Made by a program: the position numbers and the translations under genes
Origin: Bacillota bacterium
Lineage (GTDB): Bacteria; Bacillota; Bacilli; Bacillales_A; Planococcaceae
Length of the DNA: 64,000 bases
Reading direction: 5' to 3'
NCBI GenBank assembly: GCA_023405135.1
Contig: JAEXYZ010000045.1
Location: 1 to 64,000 of the forward strand
The notes under the pieces: model-generated
Databases searched by the model: none
What the model was told of the DNA's origin: nothing
The model's input: the letters and a program-made list of their open reading frames with translations, nothing else
Part shown: one piece after another, positions 61,520-64,000 of the stretch
Position numbering within the stretch: position 1 is the first letter of the stretch
How the letters are laid out: every line of letters starts with the position of its first letter

Positions 61520-63025
61520 ATGAGCAATAGAAAAACTAATACAGACGTCATTTTAATTGGCGCCGGAATTATGAGTGCTACTTTAGGTACACTGCTAAAA
61601 GAACTAAAACCGGAATGGGAAATAAAAGTTTTCGAATCGCTCGAAAAAGCAGGGGAAGAAAGTTCTAACGAATGGAATAATGCAGGTACTGGACATGCTG
61701 CATTATGTGAGCTTAACTATACTTCTGAAAAATCGGACGGCTCAATTGATATTAGTAAAGCGATTAATGTTAATGAACAGTTCCAAATTTCAAGACAATT
61801 TTGGTCTTATTTAGTAGATCAAAAATTAATAAATAATCCTCAAGACTTTATTATGCCATTACCACATATGAGTATGGTACAAGGCGAAGAAAATGTTAAA
61901 TTTTTAAAGAAACGTCATGAAGCAATGTCAAAAAATCCATTATTCAAAGGAATGGAATTTTCTGATGACCCAGCAAAACTTGCTGAGTGGATTCCATTAA
62001 TCATGAACGGTCGTAAAGATAAAGAACCAATTGCTGCTACAAAAGTTGATTATGGTACTGATGTTAACTTTGGTGCTTTAACTCGTATGTTATTTGAACA
62101 CTTAGAATCTAAAGGTGTTGAAGTGAACTATAAACATAGAGTTCAAAACTTTAAACGCGAAAGCGATGGCTCATGGGAAGTAGTAATACACGACCTTGAT
62201 GGCTGTAAAGCAAAATATTATAATGCGAAATTCATCTTCCTTGGTGCTGGTGGAGGAAGCTTAGAATTACTACAAAAAACTGGTATTCCAGAAGGAAAAC
62301 ATATTGGTGGATTCCCTGTAAGCGGATTATTTATGGTATGTAATAACCAAGAGATTACAGATCAACACCATGCAAAAGTTTACGGTAAAGCAAAAGTTGG
62401 TGCACCACCAATGTCTGTACCGCATCTTGATACACGTTATATTGATAACAAAAAATCATTATTATTCGGACCATTTGCAGGTTTCTCACCAAAATTCTTG
62501 AAAACGGGTTCAAATATGGATTTATTTGCATCAATTAAACCACATAACCTTACAACGTTATTAGCAGCAGGTGTTAAAGAAATGTCATTGACAAAATATT
62601 TAATCCAACAAGTGCTGTTATCTAAAGAACAACGTATGGAAGAATTACGTGAATTTATCCCAGATGCTAAATCAGAGGATTGGGATATTGTAATTGCTGG
62701 CCAACGTGTACAAGTTATTAAAGATACAGAAAAAGGCGGAAAAGGAACACTTCAATTCGGTACTGAAGTTATTACATCTGCTGATGGCTCAGTTGCAGCA
62801 TTGTTAGGTGCTTCACCAGGTGCTTCTACTGCTGTTCACGTTATGCTTGAAGTAATTAAAAAATGTTTCCCTAAACAACAAAAAGAATGGGAACCAAAAA
62901 TTAAAGAAATGATTCCTTCATATGGCTTAAAACTTATGGAACACCCAGACTTACTGGAAAAACTTCATAATTCAACAGCTGAAACTTTAGGCTTAAGCGA
63001 AAAGAAAGAGCCAGTTCTGAATTAA
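61520..63025 (+). CDS. mqo: Malate:quinone oxidoreductase
   Basis: A 501-residue FAD enzyme on the inner face of the membrane. It oxidises malate to oxaloacetate and passes electrons to quinone, bypassing malate dehydrogenase. The dinucleotide motif ILIGAGIMSATLGTLL, then EWNNAGTGHAALCELNYT, and the late LLGASPGASTAVHVML are diagnostic. AAAAGG precedes the ATG at 61520; a TTG at 61511 is in frame but sits in the ribosome-site region. It is monocistronic with a strong terminator. Confidence 0.95.
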   Translation: MSNRKTNTDVILIGAGIMSATLGTLLKELKPEWEIKVFESLEKAGEESSNEWNNAGTGHAALCELNYTSEKSDGSIDISKAINVNEQFQISRQFWSYLVDQKLINNPQDFIMPLPHMSMVQGEENVKFLKKRHEAMSKNPLFKGMEFSDDPAKLAEWIPLIMNGRKDKEPIAATKVDYGTDVNFGALTRMLFEHLESKGVEVNYKHRVQNFKRESDGSWEVVIHDLDGCKAKYYNAKFIFLGAGGGSLELLQKTGIPEGKHIGGFPVSGLFMVCNNQEITDQHHAKVYGKAKVGAPPMSVPHLDTRYIDNKKSLLFGPFAGFSPKFLKTGSNMDLFASIKPHNLTTLLAAGVKEMSLTKYLIQQVLLSKEQRMEELREFIPDAKSEDWDIVIAGQRVQVIKDTEKGGKGTLQFGTEVITSADGSVAALLGASPGASTAVHVMLEVIKKCFPKQQKEWEPKIKEMIPSYGLKLMEHPDLLEKLHNSTAETLGLSEKKEPVLN

Positions 63026-63066
63026 TCGATTGAATGCTCGATATTAACTGACATTTAGCATTAATA

Positions 63067-63110
63067 TAAAAAGAACCTTTAATCTCAATTTGGATTAAAG
63101 GTTCTTTTTC
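63067..63110 (+). terminator. Terminator of mqo
   Basis: AAAAAGAACCTTTAATC and GATTAAAGGTTCTTTTT form a perfect 17-bp stem around an 8-nt loop. Confidence 0.93.
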
Positions 63111-63199
63111 ACTTTTCTATGTGAAAACTACCGTTACGTAAAGAAACTTGATATAATGACGATTGTGAGAAAAATCAACAGAAGTAGAGAGGTATGTTC

Positions 63200-64000
63200 A
63201 TGGTACAAAATGCAATAGAATCAGTAAAATGTTTTATTGTTTTAACAAATACTGCACGAGAAGCAATAAAACAACATTTTCAAGATGAACATGCCTTTTT
63301 TAATTTACAAAAACCATTTGAAGTGTATTTAGAAAAACACTCTATTGAACAAACTTCGCTCTCTTTAACTATTTATTTTGATAATAAAACGAATGAAAAG
63401 CTATCGAAGAAATTTGATGAACGTGTCGTCATTATGGATTGTGCCTTTGATTTAAAGAATGGACTCGTTGCGAAAAGTTTTCGTACTAGAGGTAAAAATA
63501 CACCTTTACAAACAAATCGACGTCAGAAAATGCGCATTCATTTTGTACCTTCCCGCATTAATGGTCATACATATTCCGAAAAATTTATTTCCTGTATCGC
63601 AGAACTACCCGTTGCCCAAGAACGCTTTGACTATGTTAACAAGCGAATCACAAGCTGGGAAGGCTATTTAAAAGTACTCTATAGAAATGCTTCTATTGAT
63701 GATATCGATGCAACGTTTGATTCAGTTAAATTCAATCAAGACTTTTCGTTAGTTACGTTGCGCTGTAGAGGAATTGACGATAAACAGTGGAAACAGCTTA
63801 AAGGATTAAGTGCTTATACGAAAGGGTTTCCTAAAGAAATTGGGGAAGTCGTAAAAGTGAATCGATCTGATTTTACTGTAGATATTGAACTTAATCCTAG
63901 ACTTGCAAAAGATGTTCGTAATCATAACTTCGATTTCGCTTCCGAGCATATTACGTTTAGCAATGCCTCCACAAAATCGCAATTAAATCGTCTCCTAAAA
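63200..64000 (+). CDS. N-terminal part of a large protein, possibly a DNA2/NAM7-like helicase
   Basis: An open frame from the ATG at 63200 to the window edge (267 codons, no stop), so the gene is cut off. AGAGAGG precedes the ATG. The visible part contains no Walker A. It reads as a substrate or N-terminal domain (HFVPSRINGHTYSEKFISC; SVKFNQDFSLVTLRCRGID) like the front of Firmicute superfamily-1 AAA/DNA helicases. That is a resemblance from memory and is weak. An alternative is an uncharacterised nucleic-acid-binding protein. Confidence 0.5.
   Translation, partial: MVQNAIESVKCFIVLTNTAREAIKQHFQDEHAFFNLQKPFEVYLEKHSIEQTSLSLTIYFDNKTNEKLSKKFDERVVIMDCAFDLKNGLVAKSFRTRGKNTPLQTNRRQKMRIHFVPSRINGHTYSEKFISCIAELPVAQERFDYVNKRITSWEGYLKVLYRNASIDDIDATFDSVKFNQDFSLVTLRCRGIDDKQWKQLKGLSAYTKGFPKEIGEVVKVNRSDFTVDIELNPRLAKDVRNHNFDFASEHITFSNASTKSQLNRLLK

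Noticed and set aside
63459..63671. Plus-strand 70-residue ORF
   Set aside because: It lies in another frame inside the larger frame open from 63200 to the window end, which has a good ribosome site.

Overview
This 64-kb window is a low-GC Gram-positive chromosome segment. It most likely comes from a spore-forming member of the Bacillales near Lysinibacillus, Ureibacillus or Solibacillus (Planococcaceae/Caryophanaceae). The grounds are AT-rich codon use, strong AGGAGG-type ribosome sites, frequent TTG/GTG starts, a T-box leader, a Bacillus-like ccdA-yneI-ccdC-yneK block, BsSco-, YfkAB- and MetI-type proteins, and an SLH-anchored surface enzyme. I see no rRNA, tRNA, CRISPR array, prophage or intact insertion sequence. 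The genus is an inference.

Layout. 0.3-5.4 kb: an HSL-type esterase, a peptidoglycan amidase that seems to have lost its tail to an in-frame TGA, a YhaQ/YhaP ABC exporter and a transglutaminase-like protein, followed by a decayed minus-strand gene. 6-11.4 kb: a heterodimeric ABC exporter with complementary degenerate ATP sites, a RarD-type permease and a GIY-YIG-like protein. 11.6-16.2 kb: the ccdA/ccdB/ccdC block, YneK, a trio of tiny proteins (DUF1659, DUF2922, YvrJ), a SCO copper lipoprotein and a CBS-pair protein. 16.4-19.6 kb: metI, mscL, a lytic transglycosylase, a YeaQ/GlsB-type membrane protein and a 40-residue ORF.

20-30.5 kb holds the branched-chain amino acid operon ilvD-[T-box]-ilvB-ilvH-ilvC-leuA-leuB-leuC-leuD. 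The T-box sits inside the operon, after ilvD, and a second terminator-like hairpin separates leuA from leuB. 30.5-35.8 kb (minus strand): asparagine synthetase, YfkAB radical-SAM protein and a large cytoplasmic-looking beta-helix protein. 36-46.9 kb: a DUF2785 protein, an anchored unknown, aconitase under a CcpC-like operator, an SLH 5'-nucleotidase, small unknowns and a YhdT/PanF pantothenate symporter pair.

47.7-60 kb is the main accessory locus: HyuA and HyuB (ATP-dependent hydantoinase/oxoprolinase type), an IclR regulator, a complete dipeptide/oligopeptide ABC importer, an M24 metallopeptidase and a two-cysteine hydantoin/Asp-Glu-type racemase. The hyuA and iclR promoters each carry a near-identical AGAAAC-N3-GTTTCT palindrome just downstream of the predicted transcription start. 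This suggests one self-regulated import and catabolic system for a cyclic ureide or lactam derivative. The usual carbamoyl-amidase (HyuC) is absent and an M24 enzyme is present instead. The window ends with a thioesterase, malate:quinone oxidoreductase and the start of a large protein running off the end.

A dispersed repeat of about 140-180 bp occurs three times (12.3, 16.2 and 47.5 kb). Its best copy has a perfect 9-bp terminal inverted repeat. Gene calls rest on motif recognition in the translated sequence. No database search was possible, and promoter and hairpin calls were made by eye.
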